Origin: Pseudarthrobacter oxydans
GTDB taxonomy: Bacteria; Actinomycetota; Actinomycetes; Actinomycetales; Micrococcaceae
NCBI RefSeq assembly: GCF_013314975.1
Contig: NZ_JABTYH010000011.1
Location: 1 to 64,000 of the forward strand
Length of the DNA: 64,000 nt
Reading direction: 5' to 3'
The notes under the pieces were generated by a model. The model was not told the origin of the DNA. It made no database searches and saw only the letters and a list, made by a program, of their open reading frames with translations. Positions 43,624 to 52,834 of the stretch are shown here, in pieces; positions within the stretch are counted from its first letter, which is position 1; every line of letters begins with the position of its first letter. The translations under genes were made by a program, and so were the position numbers.

Positions 43624-44190
43624 CTAAGCCACCATCCGGCCCTGGAGGGCGAACCAGATCCCGGCCATCACCACGCCGCCGAAGAGCGAACCGGCGACCA
43701 CCTGCGCAACGGTGTGGGCGCGCAGCACCACCCTGGACCAGCCGACGGCAGGCACCAGGAGCAGCAGCGGGAGCCACGCCGGACCAAGCATGAGCACGCT
43801 GATCACTGCCGCCGAGGACATCGCCGCCGCATGCCCGCTGATCTTCCAGAACGGGCTGACTGCCGCCAGCACCACCACCCCTGCCACCACGGCGAGGACC
43901 ATCACCACCACACTTTGCGGGGCGCCCGCTGCCGCCAGCACCAGGAGCCCGGCCAGGATGGAAGCCAGCGCCATCAGCAGCACGGGGGCACGCTGACGAC
44001 GGTCGCTGACATGGTGGTCAGTGACTTTCCCCAGCCGGACGAGCATCAGCAGCAGGAACAGCGGAAGCACGCAGACGAACAGGGCTGCCAGCGCACCGTA
44101 CCCCACTGTTCCGGGAAAGCCCGGCTGCGTTATGGGACTGATCAGCAGCTGGATGCTGACCACCACGGGCGGCTGGAAGGCCTCCGTCAC
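43624..44190 (-). CDS. PAP2-family phosphatase, membrane-bound
   Basis: 188 residues with five or six hydrophobic segments. The three PAP2 motifs are present in variant form: KVTDHHVSDRRQR-A-P (motif 1), ISGHAAAMS (motif 2, catalytic His) and SRVVLRAHTVAQVV (motif 3). The last Asp of motif 3 is replaced by Gln, as in dolichyl-diphosphatase-like members (HTxxQV). It may dephosphorylate an isoprenyl or phosphatidyl diphosphate. Starts with GTG. Downstream of the E2 gene by 60 bases on the same strand. Confidence 0.85.
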   Translation of the reverse strand: MTEAFQPPVVVSIQLLISPITQPGFPGTVGYGALAALFVCVLPLFLLLMLVRLGKVTDHHVSDRRQRAPVLLMALASILAGLLVLAAAGAPQSVVVMVLAVVAGVVVLAAVSPFWKISGHAAAMSSAAVISVLMLGPAWLPLLLLVPAVGWSRVVLRAHTVAQVVAGSLFGGVVMAGIWFALQGRMVA

Positions 44191-44250
44191 CCATCGCGCG
44201 GCCCTGTTCTTCGCGCGGAGGGTGCTGCCGCTGATTGCCAGTGTCCTGTC

Positions 44251-45738
44251 CTAGTCGAGGAGGAGCGCGGGCTCCTCCAGGATGGCGGCGACGTCGGCCA
44301 TGAAGCGGGCGGACAGGTCGCCGTCCACCACCCGGTGGTCGAACGATCCGCCCAGCGTGGTGATCCAGCGCGGGATCACTTCCCCGTCAAGGACCCACGG
44401 CTTCTGCTTGATGGTTCCGAAGGCCACGATGGCAACCTCGCCGGGGTTGATGATGGGTGTGCCGGTATCGATCCCCAGGGCTCCGATGTTGGTGATGGTC
44501 AGCGTGCCGCCCTGCATCTCGGCGGGCTTCGTCTTTCCGGACCGGGCCGTAACGGCCAGGTTGTTGAGCGCCAGTGCCAGTTCCTTCAGGGAAAGGTCCT
44601 GGGCGTTCTTGATGTTCGGCACCATCAGCCCCCGCGGCGTGGCTGCCGCAATGCCCAGGTTCATGTAGTGCTTGACCTGGATTTCCGCGCCGTCGGTTCC
44701 GTCGGCGTTGTCCACCCACGTGGCATTGACGCTGGGGTTCCGGGCAGCGGCCCAGATGACTGCCTTGGCGAGGATGAGCAGAGGTGAAACCTTGATGCCC
44801 TCGAAGTCCCGGGACGCCTTGAGCCTTTTGACGAACTCCATGGTGCGGCTGGCGTCCACGTCCACGAAGATGCTGACGTGCGGTGCCGCGAACGCGGAAT
44901 CCACCATGGCCTTTGCGGTGGCTTTCCGGACGCCCTTGACGGGAATGCGCTCGATGCGCTGGTCCTGCGGCTTGCCCGCCTTGCCCCAGAACCCGTCCGC
45001 CTTGTCCAGTTCCGCGTCCCGCTGGGCCTGGTAGCTCACCAGGTCCTCGCGGGTCACCTCGCCGCGGGATCCGGTGGCCACCACGTCTGCCAGGTCGATG
45101 CCCAGGTCGCGGGCGATCTTGCGGACGGGGGGCTTTGCGAGCACGCGGCTGACCAGCCCGGTGATGGTGCCTCCCAGGGTGGGACGGTTGTCGACGTCGG
45201 CGCCCGGGCTTGTTGCCGGGCCCGGGTCCTGGGTCACTTCGGCCGGCGAATGGGGCTGGACGGGCTCCCCCTCCGGAGCGTTGCGCGAAAGGGAGGAGGA
45301 GGGGGACGTCTTCCGCGGCCGGCGCTTGACGGCGTCAGCCTTGGGGCCGGAGCCCACCAGGGGCCCGCCTGCCAGGGCACTTTCCGCGGCCTGCGCACTG
45401 TCTGCCGTGCCGCCGTCGGACGCTGGAAGCTTGCCGTAGAGCGGCTGCGCAGGAGCCTCAGGCGCGCGGACATCCGCCGGGGTGGGGTCTCCGGACACGT
45501 TGTCGCTGACGCTGATGATGGCGGTGCCCACGTCGATGGTCACCCCTTCCGGGACCAGCAGTTCAGTGACGGTCCCGGCGAAGGGCGAGGGAAGTTCCAC
45601 GAGGGACTTGGCCGTCTCGATCTCGCAGAGGACGTCGTTGATGGCGACGGCGTCGCCCGGCTTGACCTTCCAGGAGACGATCTCGGCCTCGGTGAGCCCT
45701 TCGCCGACGTCAGGCAGGTTGAACTTGTTGAGAGTCAT
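44251..45738 (-). CDS. bkdC: 2-oxoacid dehydrogenase E2 (dihydrolipoyl acyltransferase)
   Basis: 495 residues: one lipoyl domain at the N-terminus with the lipoylated lysine in [11 protein letters not shown] (Lys44), a long linker, a peripheral-subunit-binding domain ([31 protein letters not shown]), a short linker, and the acyltransferase domain with the active-site [10 protein letters not shown] (His468, Asp472). It is the core of the branched-chain or pyruvate dehydrogenase complex. Third gene of the E1alpha-E1beta-E2 operon; E3 is not nearby. SD AGGACACC-like precedes ATG. Confidence 0.93.
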   Translation of the reverse strand: MTLNKFNLPDVGEGLTEAEIVSWKVKPGDAVAINDVLCEIETAKSLVELPSPFAGTVTELLVPEGVTIDVGTAIISVSDNVSGDPTPADVRAPEAPAQPLYGKLPASDGGTADSAQAAESALAGGPLVGSGPKADAVKRRPRKTSPSSSLSRNAPEGEPVQPHSPAEVTQDPGPATSPGADVDNRPTLGGTITGLVSRVLAKPPVRKIARDLGIDLADVVATGSRGEVTREDLVSYQAQRDAELDKADGFWGKAGKPQDQRIERIPVKGVRKATAKAMVDSAFAAPHVSIFVDVDASRTMEFVKRLKASRDFEGIKVSPLLILAKAVIWAAARNPSVNATWVDNADGTDGAEIQVKHYMNLGIAAATPRGLMVPNIKNAQDLSLKELALALNNLAVTARSGKTKPAEMQGGTLTITNIGALGIDTGTPIINPGEVAIVAFGTIKQKPWVLDGEVIPRWITTLGGSFDHRVVDGDLSARFMADVAAILEEPALLLD

Positions 45739-45759
45739 GGTGTCCTCGGTTGGGAAGCC

Positions 45760-46740
45760 TCAGTAGGAAAGGGCGCGGTCCAGCGCCTCCAGGATGCGGT
45801 CGATGTCCGGAAGGTAGTCTTCCTCCACCTTGGCAACGGGGTAGGGCATGTGGAAGCCGCCTACCCGGATGACCGGCGCCTCGAGCGAGTGGAAGGCCCG
45901 CTCGCTGATCCGGGCGGCGATTTCACCGCCGATTCCGCCGAAGGTGGGCGCCTCGTGGGCCACCACCAGCCGCCCGGTTTTCTGCACGGAGGCTGCGACA
46001 GTGTCGAAGTCCAGCGGGGAAATGGACCGCAGGTCGATCACCTCCACGCTGCGGCCGTCCTCTTCCGCGGCGTTCGCGGCCGCCAGCGCGACCGGCACCA
46101 AGGGGCCGTATGCCACGACGGTGGCGTCCGTCCCCTCGCGGAGGACGTGGGCCTTGAATGGATCCTCTGCCCGGCCCGGCGCGGCGGTGTCCACCTCGCC
46201 CTTGAGCCAGTAGCGGCGCTTGGGCTCGAAAATGATGACGGGATCCTGGCACTCCACGGCCTGCTGGACCATCCAGTAGGCGTCATGCGCGTTGGAGGGG
46301 GTGATGATGCGCAGGCCGGCAGTGTGGGCGAACAGTGCCTCCGGCGATTCGGAGTGGTGCTCAACGGAACCGATGCCGCCACCGTAGGGGATGCGGATGA
46401 CTACCGGGACGGTGAGGTTGCCATTGCTGCGCGCGTGCATCTTGGCCAGCTGCGTGGTGATCTGGTTGAAGCCGGGGAAGACAAACCCGTCGAACTGGAT
46501 TTCGCAGACCGGCCGGTACCCCCGGAGCGCAAGGCCGATGGCAGTTCCGATGATTCCCGATTCAGCCAGCGGCGTGTCCACCACCCGGTCGGGGCCGAAC
46601 TCGCCGATCAGGCCGTCCGTGACGCGGTAGACCCCGCCCAGCGGACCAATGTCCTCCCCCATCAGCAGGGACTTTGGATTGCTGGCGAGTGTCTCGCGAA
46701 GGCCCTCGTTGATGGCCTTGGCAATGGTCATGGTTGTCAT
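45760..46740 (-). CDS. bkdB: 2-oxoacid dehydrogenase E1 beta subunit
   Basis: 326 residues, transketolase-like fold: LLMGEDIGPLGGVYRVTDGLIGEFG, DTPLAESGIIGTAIGLAL, EIQFDGFVFPGFNQI, PYGGGIGSVEHHSESPEALFAHTAG (catalytic His in the HHSxS block). Works with E1 alpha to decarboxylate the 2-oxoacid with thiamine diphosphate. ATG shares one base with the E1 alpha stop (TAATG), so translation is coupled. Whether the substrate is branched-chain oxoacids or pyruvate cannot be proven; the sequence style suits the branched-chain class. Confidence 0.93.
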   Translation of the reverse strand: MTTMTIAKAINEGLRETLASNPKSLLMGEDIGPLGGVYRVTDGLIGEFGPDRVVDTPLAESGIIGTAIGLALRGYRPVCEIQFDGFVFPGFNQITTQLAKMHARSNGNLTVPVVIRIPYGGGIGSVEHHSESPEALFAHTAGLRIITPSNAHDAYWMVQQAVECQDPVIIFEPKRRYWLKGEVDTAAPGRAEDPFKAHVLREGTDATVVAYGPLVPVALAAANAAEEDGRSVEVIDLRSISPLDFDTVAASVQKTGRLVVAHEAPTFGGIGGEIAARISERAFHSLEAPVIRVGGFHMPYPVAKVEEDYLPDIDRILEALDRALSY

Positions 46741-47975
46741 TAGTGGCCTGCCTTTGCTGCGGGCTGTCCGGAAGGTTCGGCCGGCAGGTCTCCGCCTTCG
46801 AACCCTGCGGTGTATTCCTCAAACCATGCGAGCTCCTCCGCCACCAGGGGATGCGCCTCGGCGTAGGTGTTGGCGAAGGCGGAGCGGATGTCCGGGGTTT
46901 CAAGGTCATGGGTGGTGCGTCGGACGTACGCGGCGAGTTCGTCGCCGTCGGCCTTCACTTTCGCGAAGAACGCGTCGTCGGCCAGGCCTTCGGCGCGCAG
47001 GTACTTTTCCACTCGGGCAAGCGGATCCTTTGCCCGCCACGCGTCTTCCTCTGCGGAGTGGCGGTACTTTGTGGGGTCGTCCGCGGTGGTGTGGGCGCCC
47101 ACCCGGTAGGTGAAGGCCTCGATCAGGACAGGGCCCTTGCCCTGGCGGGCGTGTTCCAGGGCCCATTCGGTGACGGCGTGGACCGCGATGACGTCGTTGC
47201 CGTCCACCCTGATCCCCGGGAAGCCGTAGCCCTTGGCGCGGTTGGACAGCGGCACGCGGGTCTGGACATTGGTGGGGACGGAGATGGCCCAGTGGTTGTT
47301 CTGGCAGAAGAACACGACGGGCGCGTTGTAGGAGGAGGCGAAGACCATTGACTCGTGGACGTCCCCCTCGGAACTGGCCCCGTCACCGAAGTAGGCGATG
47401 ACCGCGGCTTCGTCCCCACTGCCCTGCGCTGCCGCCAGCTTCTGGTCGCGCTGGATGCCCATCGCATAGCCGACGGCGTGGAGCGTCTGGGCGGCCAGGA
47501 CCAGGGTGTAGAGGTGGAAGTTCGTGTCCTTGGGGTTCCAGCCGCCGTTCGACACTCCGCGGAACTGCCGGAGGAGCTCGGCAAGGTCCACGTTGCGGGT
47601 GTAGGCGACGCCGTGCTCACGGTAGGTGGGGAAGATGTAGTCCTGTGGCCGGCTGGCCCTGCCGGAGCCGATCTGTGCGGCCTCCTGGCCGGTCAGCGGG
47701 ACCCAAAGCGCGAGCTGTCCCTGCCGCTGCAGCGCGGTGGCTTCCACGTCGAAGCGCCGGATGGCCGCCATGTCCGCGTAAAGGCCGCGGAGAACCTCCG
47801 GGGTAACCTTCTCCGCGTACCCGGTGAAGACGGGGTCGAAGCCCAGCTTCCCGTCGGGGCCCAGGAGCTGGACCATCTGCGCGGGGGGCTCGCCCATGAC
47901 CGCCTCGGCATCAGCCTCACGCTGGTCGTCTACCGCTGTTCCGTCGAACTCGGTGGAAGGCAGATGTGTGCCCAT
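46740..47975 (-). CDS. bkdA: 2-oxoacid dehydrogenase E1 alpha subunit
   Basis: 411 residues. TPP-binding motif GDGASSEGDVHESMVFASSYNAP...QNN, then RVGAHTTADDPTKYR, the phosphorylatable-loop region of branched-chain E1 alpha. Earlier LWVPLTGQEAAQIGSGRASRPQDYIFPTYREHG is typical of the family. First gene of the operon. ATG 47975 has GAGGAG upstream; the frame is open to 48035 but the extra residues are unlike the family. Confidence 0.93.
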   Translation of the reverse strand: MGTHLPSTEFDGTAVDDQREADAEAVMGEPPAQMVQLLGPDGKLGFDPVFTGYAEKVTPEVLRGLYADMAAIRRFDVEATALQRQGQLALWVPLTGQEAAQIGSGRASRPQDYIFPTYREHGVAYTRNVDLAELLRQFRGVSNGGWNPKDTNFHLYTLVLAAQTLHAVGYAMGIQRDQKLAAAQGSGDEAAVIAYFGDGASSEGDVHESMVFASSYNAPVVFFCQNNHWAISVPTNVQTRVPLSNRAKGYGFPGIRVDGNDVIAVHAVTEWALEHARQGKGPVLIEAFTYRVGAHTTADDPTKYRHSAEEDAWRAKDPLARVEKYLRAEGLADDAFFAKVKADGDELAAYVRRTTHDLETPDIRSAFANTYAEAHPLVAEELAWFEEYTAGFEGGDLPAEPSGQPAAKAGH

Positions 47976-48022
47976 ACCGTCTCCTCGCTTGCCGCATGCG
48001 GATGCAGTGCAATGTCGCTGGG

Positions 48023-48064
48023 ATATATGCCTCAAGAGGAATAGATTCCCGGCGCGGCATATAT
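48023..48064 (-). promoter_or_regulatory. Inverted repeat upstream of the E1 alpha operon
   Basis: ATATATGCC (48023-48031) and GGCATATAT (48056-48064), perfect 9-bp arms 24 bases apart, 48 bases before the start codon. Half-sites two turns apart could bind a dimeric regulator. The right half resembles TATATATA-containing DNA upstream of the aminotransferase at 41.3 kb. Confidence 0.45.
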
Positions 48065-48124
48065 ATTGCTTTACTGATCCTAACTTTATCTTCAGTAGGT
48101 ACGCGCCGAGCTACTTGTTAAGCG

Positions 48125-49243
48125 CTAGGAACCCCGTGGCGCGTTTGTATAGTTCGCACACAGCTGGAGGAACCTGGTGTTGGCCTCCACCTCGCCGATG
48201 CTCACCCGCACCCCTTCGCCGGGGAACGCCCGCACTGACAGCGCCTGGGTGCCCGCAAGTTCAGCAAATCCGGCACTGTGTTCGCCCAGGTCCAGCCATA
48301 CGAAGTTCCCCTGCGCGTCAGGAACAGCCCAGCCAAGGCTCCGCAGCCCCGCCGTGACACGCTCGCGTTCCTCCACCAGGCTTTGTACCCTTTCTACAAC
48401 CTGGGGGTAGTTCTGCAGCGAAACAATCGCGGCCGTCTCGGCAATCTGGGACACGGCAAAGGGAGTGGCTGCCACCCTGATGTGCTGCGTCAGGACGGGG
48501 CTGGACACGCTGTAGCCGACCCTGAGCCCGGCCAGGCCGTGTGCCTTCGAGAAGGTCCGGAGCACCACCACATTGGGAAATTTGCGGTACATGGCAAGCC
48601 CGTCCACGGCATCTTCAGACCTGACGAATTCCTGGTAGGCCTCATCGATTACCACCACCACGTGCGGTGGGACGCGCCTGATGAATTCCTCTGTTTCGGC
48701 AGTGCCCAGGACGGGTCCGGTGGGATTGTTGGGTGTGCACAGGAGGACCATTCTGGTCCGGGCGGTCACGGCTGCCGCCATGGCCCGGAGGTCATGCCTG
48801 CCGTCGGCAGTGACGGGAATGCGCACGCTTTTGGCCCCGGAGAGTCCCACGCTGATGGGGTACGCCTCGAAGGAGCGCCAGGCGTAGACCACTTCGTCCG
48901 GTGTGCCGTCGTCGTTCCGTCCGGCAAACGTGGCCAGAAGCTGGTTCAGTGCGCCCAGGCTGCCCGCGCCAGTGACAATATCCTCGGCGGGCACGCCCAG
49001 GAAGCCGGACAATTCCGCGCGCAGCCTGCTGCTGAGCGGATCGGGGTACCGGTTGAAGTCGGCCTGGTGCGCTATGGCCTCAAGGACAGCGGGTAGCGGG
49101 GGCAGCGGGTTTTCATTGGAGGACAGCTTGTAGCTGGCCATCCCGTCAACGGCGGCGGGCGGCTTCCCAGCGGCATAGCGCGGCAGGCCGGCCACCACGG
49201 GACGGGGCTGGACACCACCCGTGAGGGTCTCAGAAGACGTCAT
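48125..49243 (-). CDS. HisC-like (aromatic/histidinol-phosphate) aminotransferase
   Basis: 372 residues, fold type I aminotransferase: LSSNENPLPPLP start (as in HisC), CTPNNPTGPVLGTAE, VVIDEAYQEF, the PLP lysine in LRTFSKAHGLAGLRVGY, and GNFVWLDLG. HisC-type sequences also include aromatic aminotransferases (Pat); there is no his operon here, so the aromatic role is more likely. It lies upstream of the 2-oxoacid dehydrogenase operon on the same strand (149 bases), which could consume its oxoacid product. Confidence 0.88.
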   Translation of the reverse strand: MTSSETLTGGVQPRPVVAGLPRYAAGKPPAAVDGMASYKLSSNENPLPPLPAVLEAIAHQADFNRYPDPLSSRLRAELSGFLGVPAEDIVTGAGSLGALNQLLATFAGRNDDGTPDEVVYAWRSFEAYPISVGLSGAKSVRIPVTADGRHDLRAMAAAVTARTRMVLLCTPNNPTGPVLGTAETEEFIRRVPPHVVVVIDEAYQEFVRSEDAVDGLAMYRKFPNVVVLRTFSKAHGLAGLRVGYSVSSPVLTQHIRVAATPFAVSQIAETAAIVSLQNYPQVVERVQSLVEERERVTAGLRSLGWAVPDAQGNFVWLDLGEHSAGFAELAGTQALSVRAFPGEGVRVSIGEVEANTRFLQLCANYTNAPRGS

Positions 49244-49246
49244 GCA

Positions 49247-49289
49247 GACCAGCCTACTTCCCGTGCTGCACGAGGGAAGCAGGCTGGTC
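49247..49289 (-). terminator. Hairpin after the pectin operon, overlapping the next promoter
   Basis: 16-bp stem with one mismatch (49247-49262 with 49274-49289), 11-base loop. It is 14 bases after the pectin operon stop and 4 bases before the next start. The left arm contains TAGGCT (49251-49256, minus strand), a -10 box 7 bases before ATG 49243, so terminator and promoter overlap. Confidence 0.65.
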
Positions 49290-49302
49290 GCATGCTCTTG
49301 GC

Positions 49303-51189
49303 CTAGGCGCCGGACGGTGCTGCGGCGCTGTCCGCCCTGGTGCCCGCCAGCTGCGGCGCCCAGCCGTCCGTGCCGCGCAGGTAGGCCTCCAGCGTGTACT
49401 CCCCGGCCAGGGCCGGGTCGAGCTGGGGCCGCGTGGGGGTGACCCGGGATCCCGGACCGTTGTTGTTGAGTTCGTGGAAGCGCGCTTCCTGCCAGGAGAA
49501 TCCGCTCATGTCCGTCCAGGGCTGACCGGAGATGTGGGCGCCCAGCCAGGAGTCCCTGATGAGCACCTGGGCAACCGCCTCCACGTCGCCGCTCGGGTGC
49601 CAGGGACGGCCCAGGTGGACGGTGCCTGCCGCGGCATCCGAGACGAACCGGCAGCCCGTGAACAGGTAGCCGTGTTTGATCTGGATGTTGAGGCTGCCGG
49701 CCGACACGTAGCCGTTGTTGCTGTCAGATCCCCGGTCCAGGGACCGGATCTCGCAGCCGGAAAACACCGCCGTACCCCGGCCGAAGATGAAGTCCACGTC
49801 CCCTTCTACGTAGCAGTCGCTGAAGAAGAACCGTGACTGCACTCCCCGGGCAGGCGAATCAACCAGCAGGGTGTCCTGGTTTCCCAGGCACCGGACATTG
49901 CGCAGGACCGCCCGGTCGCCCGTCAGGAAGAGCGCCACCGCCTGCCGGTTCTTCATCTCCTGGTTGGCGGCTTCGTCGAAGTCGTTGCTGAACGTGAGGT
50001 TCGCCGCCGTGAAATCCGCCCCGTCAATCCGCACGCTGGCGCTTCCGCCCGTGCCATAAGGTCCGGTGCCGTCAGGCTTCGCGGTGCCGGAGGCGTTGTT
50101 GTAGACCAGCACAACATCCCCGGCCCTCTCCCCCAGACCAATGAACGAAATCCTGGGCTTGTTGGCCGGCACCCTGATGAGTTCCCGGTAGGTTCCGGGA
50201 GCGATGCGTATCTGCGTGCGATGGGTGCTTCCGGCCGGGACGGCGTCCACGGCTGCCTGCACGGTCCGGAACACGGATGCTGCCCCGACCTCCAGGACCA
50301 CGGGCTTGTCGACGGGACGTTCGCTGGGCCAGTGGATTCCGCCGAGGGGGTCTAGCTGGGCATCAACATGCTGGAAGTATCCCGGCGGGACTGCCTGCTG
50401 CGCCTGCAGCTCCGAGGCCACCAGCCCGGCCACGGCAAGGGCACCTTCCGCCTGGAAGTGGGTGTTGTCCGCCACGCCCTCCGGGTACTGCGGATATTGG
50501 CCGGGCGACGCATAGAGGAAGTGCGACTTTGTCCCTTCCGGGCCGAGCTTCTGCCACAGGTCCTTGGAGGAGGCGGTGAGATCCACGAGGGGCGTCCCCG
50601 TCGCAGCGGCAAGCTCCCGGACAGCCTGGGGGTAGGCGCCGTGCGAATCCTGGGCAACGCCGAGCGCGCTGAACCGCCGACGTTCTACAGGCGTGACCAG
50701 CACCGCCTTCGCGCCGCGGGCCCTGGCACTGTCGATGTACTTCTGCAGGTATTCCTTGAACGTGGTCTGGGGGTCTGTGCCCCTGGCCGGATCCTGGACC
50801 TTCTCGTCATTGTGTCCGAAAGAAATCAGCAGGTAATCCCCCGGCTGGAGCATTGCCGCCACCTCATCGAGGAGGCCGGCGTCGGCGAAACTCTTGGACG
50901 ACGCGCCCGACCATGCGTAGTCGAACACCTCCGCCTGCGGCCCCAGCAGCAGGGGGAGCGCCTGGCCCCAGCCTGCGCGGGGCCGTTCCGACTGCTGGTA
51001 GGCCGACGAGGTTGAGTCCCCCACCACGAAGATCACCGGACGGGTCCGGCCCTGCGGGGACGCATTGGCGGGGCGGACGGCGGCCTGCGAGCGCGCAGCG
51101 CCCGGTCCGGAGATTACCGCCGCGGCCGTCGCTGCTCCTGCCGCAACAGCAGCCAGGATTGAACGGCGGCTGGGCTTGAGGCGTCGCAT
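49303..51189 (-). CDS. Secreted rhamnogalacturonan acetylesterase - pectin methylesterase fusion
   Basis: 628 residues. N-terminal Tat signal (SRRSILAAVAAGAA). Domain 1 (about 50-265) is an SGNH esterase of the CE12 type: VVGDSTSS (Ser59), LLISFGHNDE, DNTHFQAEGA (Asp-x-x-His). Domain 2 (about 285-600) is a CE8 pectinesterase: FRTVQAAVDAVPAG, NRQAVALFLTGDRAV, NQDTLLVD, VDFIFGRGTAVF (Asp466), LGRPWHPSG. It would remove both acetyl and methyl groups from pectin. It follows the pectate lyase gene with a 1-base stop/start overlap (TGATG). Confidence 0.92.
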   Translation of the reverse strand: MRRLKPSRRSILAAVAAGAATAAAVISGPGAARSQAAVRPANASPQGRTRPVIFVVGDSTSSAYQQSERPRAGWGQALPLLLGPQAEVFDYAWSGASSKSFADAGLLDEVAAMLQPGDYLLISFGHNDEKVQDPARGTDPQTTFKEYLQKYIDSARARGAKAVLVTPVERRRFSALGVAQDSHGAYPQAVRELAAATGTPLVDLTASSKDLWQKLGPEGTKSHFLYASPGQYPQYPEGVADNTHFQAEGALAVAGLVASELQAQQAVPPGYFQHVDAQLDPLGGIHWPSERPVDKPVVLEVGAASVFRTVQAAVDAVPAGSTHRTQIRIAPGTYRELIRVPANKPRISFIGLGERAGDVVLVYNNASGTAKPDGTGPYGTGGSASVRIDGADFTAANLTFSNDFDEAANQEMKNRQAVALFLTGDRAVLRNVRCLGNQDTLLVDSPARGVQSRFFFSDCYVEGDVDFIFGRGTAVFSGCEIRSLDRGSDSNNGYVSAGSLNIQIKHGYLFTGCRFVSDAAAGTVHLGRPWHPSGDVEAVAQVLIRDSWLGAHISGQPWTDMSGFSWQEARFHELNNNGPGSRVTPTRPQLDPALAGEYTLEAYLRGTDGWAPQLAGTRADSAAAPSGA

Positions 51190-52562
51190 CAGTTGGCCTC
51201 CCCAGCCGTAAAGACGGGCCCGACGGCGTCCGCGAGAAGGGCGGGAACGGCCTGGGCGGCGTTCACATGGGTCCGCAGCACCGGCGTCCAGCTGTCATCG
51301 GCACCCAGCTGACGGTCCGCCGGAGCAGCTGCGTTGTAGGCTGCCCGCAGATCGACGATTTTGCCGTTGACCGCGTTTCCGGTGGTGGCGATGGCCTTGC
51401 CCTTGAAATAGGCGATAAGCGAGGCGACGGGGGTACCTGCGGGAAGGGTAAAGGCGTTGGCCTCAGCGTAGAGGTGCGATTCCACCCCTGCCCCGAAGGT
51501 ATATCCGTAGGGGACCTCAGAGTCAGCGGAGGCCTTGAAGTGGTTGTTGTAGACGTCCACCTGGCCGTAGCGGACCCGCGGTGCCCGCTGGCCCACGTTC
51601 TCAAACACGTTGTGGTGGATTGTTACGCGCAGCTTGCCGGCGTCACCCCGGTTGGTGGAATCCGTGGATCCGATGAGCAGGAGCTTGTCATGGTCGGAGA
51701 ACCGGTTGTAGGACATGGTGACGAGGTCCGAGCCGTTGGTGACGTCAACCGCTCCGTCATGGACCTGGTAGGGCCGGCCGAAGTAGCTGGGCTGGGCGCT
51801 GTCCAGGTTGGGGGCGTCGGTGAAGTGGGAATGGTCAACCCAGACGTTGGTGGAACCGTTGATGATCTGCAGCAGGTCATACTCACTGTTCCAGTTGCCG
51901 GTGGCGCCGTCGGTCGGATCCCAGGCCGGAAAGCAGTCTGCCGCATCGCGCACGGTGAGGTTCCGGAAAATCACGTTCCCGGCGCGGTTGATCCGCAGTA
52001 CTGCACCCGTGATGCTGCTGTCCGGGCCAGCGCCCACAATGGTGGTGTTGCTCGGGATGTCCCAGCGGATGGTGGCGGCCTGCTTGGCCGCTGCTGCGCG
52101 CCGCGCAGTTTCCTGGGCGCCCTCAGGTTCCCTGGTTGTCCCATACCGGGCGGGATCGAAATCATAAAGGTACTGCGCCAGGGAATAGCCGGTGCCGCTG
52201 GCATAGTCTTCACAGCTGAGCGGAGAGCCGCTCGCGTCCACGTTGGCCGCGATGTCCCCGTGGACCCGGATGACCTTCGGGTCCGTGCCGCCACTTGCGA
52301 AGGCGGCCAGGAGTTCGGTTTTGCTGGAAACGTCGTACACGCGGTCCGCGCCGGCGGTGGACCCGCCGGTGGTGCCGGCACCCGCCGCCGCCCAACCGTC
52401 GTTTTCCGGCAGTACTTGGCGTTCGAGCGGCTGCCGGGCGGTCTGGGCTGTTGGGTCCGCCTGCGGCGCGGGCGATGCCAACGCGGGGGCTGGTGCTGCC
52501 AGCAGTGAAACGGCAAGGGCCGCCACCACAGACACGGGTGTTAGGGGCTTCTTGTGACGCAT
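51189..52562 (-). CDS. Secreted pectate lyase, PL1 family
   Basis: 457 residues. Sec signal peptide ending PAPALA before a short linker. The right-handed beta-helix core has NTTIVGAGPDSSITG, VIFRNLTVRD, VWVDHSHFTDAPN, YNRFSDHDKLLLIGSTDS and the catalytic region RVTIHHNVFENVGQRAPRVRYGQVDVYNNHF with the R-x-P-x-x-R-x-G motif. Cleaves polygalacturonate by beta-elimination with calcium. ATG 52562 has GGAGG upstream; the longer frame adds 10 residues before the signal. First gene of the operon, controlled by a promoter with LacI-type sites. Confidence 0.93.
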   Translation of the reverse strand: MRHKKPLTPVSVVAALAVSLLAAPAPALASPAPQADPTAQTARQPLERQVLPENDGWAAAGAGTTGGSTAGADRVYDVSSKTELLAAFASGGTDPKVIRVHGDIAANVDASGSPLSCEDYASGTGYSLAQYLYDFDPARYGTTREPEGAQETARRAAAAKQAATIRWDIPSNTTIVGAGPDSSITGAVLRINRAGNVIFRNLTVRDAADCFPAWDPTDGATGNWNSEYDLLQIINGSTNVWVDHSHFTDAPNLDSAQPSYFGRPYQVHDGAVDVTNGSDLVTMSYNRFSDHDKLLLIGSTDSTNRGDAGKLRVTIHHNVFENVGQRAPRVRYGQVDVYNNHFKASADSEVPYGYTFGAGVESHLYAEANAFTLPAGTPVASLIAYFKGKAIATTGNAVNGKIVDLRAAYNAAAPADRQLGADDSWTPVLRTHVNAAQAVPALLADAVGPVFTAGEAN

Positions 52563-52622
52563 GATCTCTCTTCCTCCATTGGAACGAACCACGCTTCGGC
52601 ACAGGCGACGGCCTGCACGTCG

Positions 52623-52666
52623 GAAAGCGATTTCTCTACTATGAGAAACCGCTTTCTGAATGTCAA
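52623..52666 (-). promoter_or_regulatory. Pectin operon promoter with two LacI-type operators
   Basis: On the minus strand TTGACA (52661-52666), 17 bases, CATAGT (52638-52643). Two near-palindromes of the GAAA-N-CG-N-TTTC type, GAAACCGCTTTC (52645-52656, inside the spacer) and GAAAGCGATTTC (52623-52634, downstream of -10), have centres 22 bp apart, two helical turns. Together they also form a 14-bp inverted repeat. No LacI gene lies in the window. Confidence 0.8.
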
Positions 52667-52834
52667 GGCCTTAGTTGATCCTTGACAAAGGAATTGCAGC
52701 GTTGTCACAGTGGCATGCAAGCGTGTGACAGTCGCTGCGGGAGGGTGCCTGCGCAGGGCCGACTCCAGCCGACGCCCCGAGGGGACAGCCGTCTCCTGCA
52801 CCTGGCTCACAGGCAGGTGTGAAAACATGGGCGC

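Noticed and set aside
44878..46743. 621-codon plus-strand ORF opposite the E1 beta and E2 genes
   Set aside because: Antisense shadow of a conserved operon.
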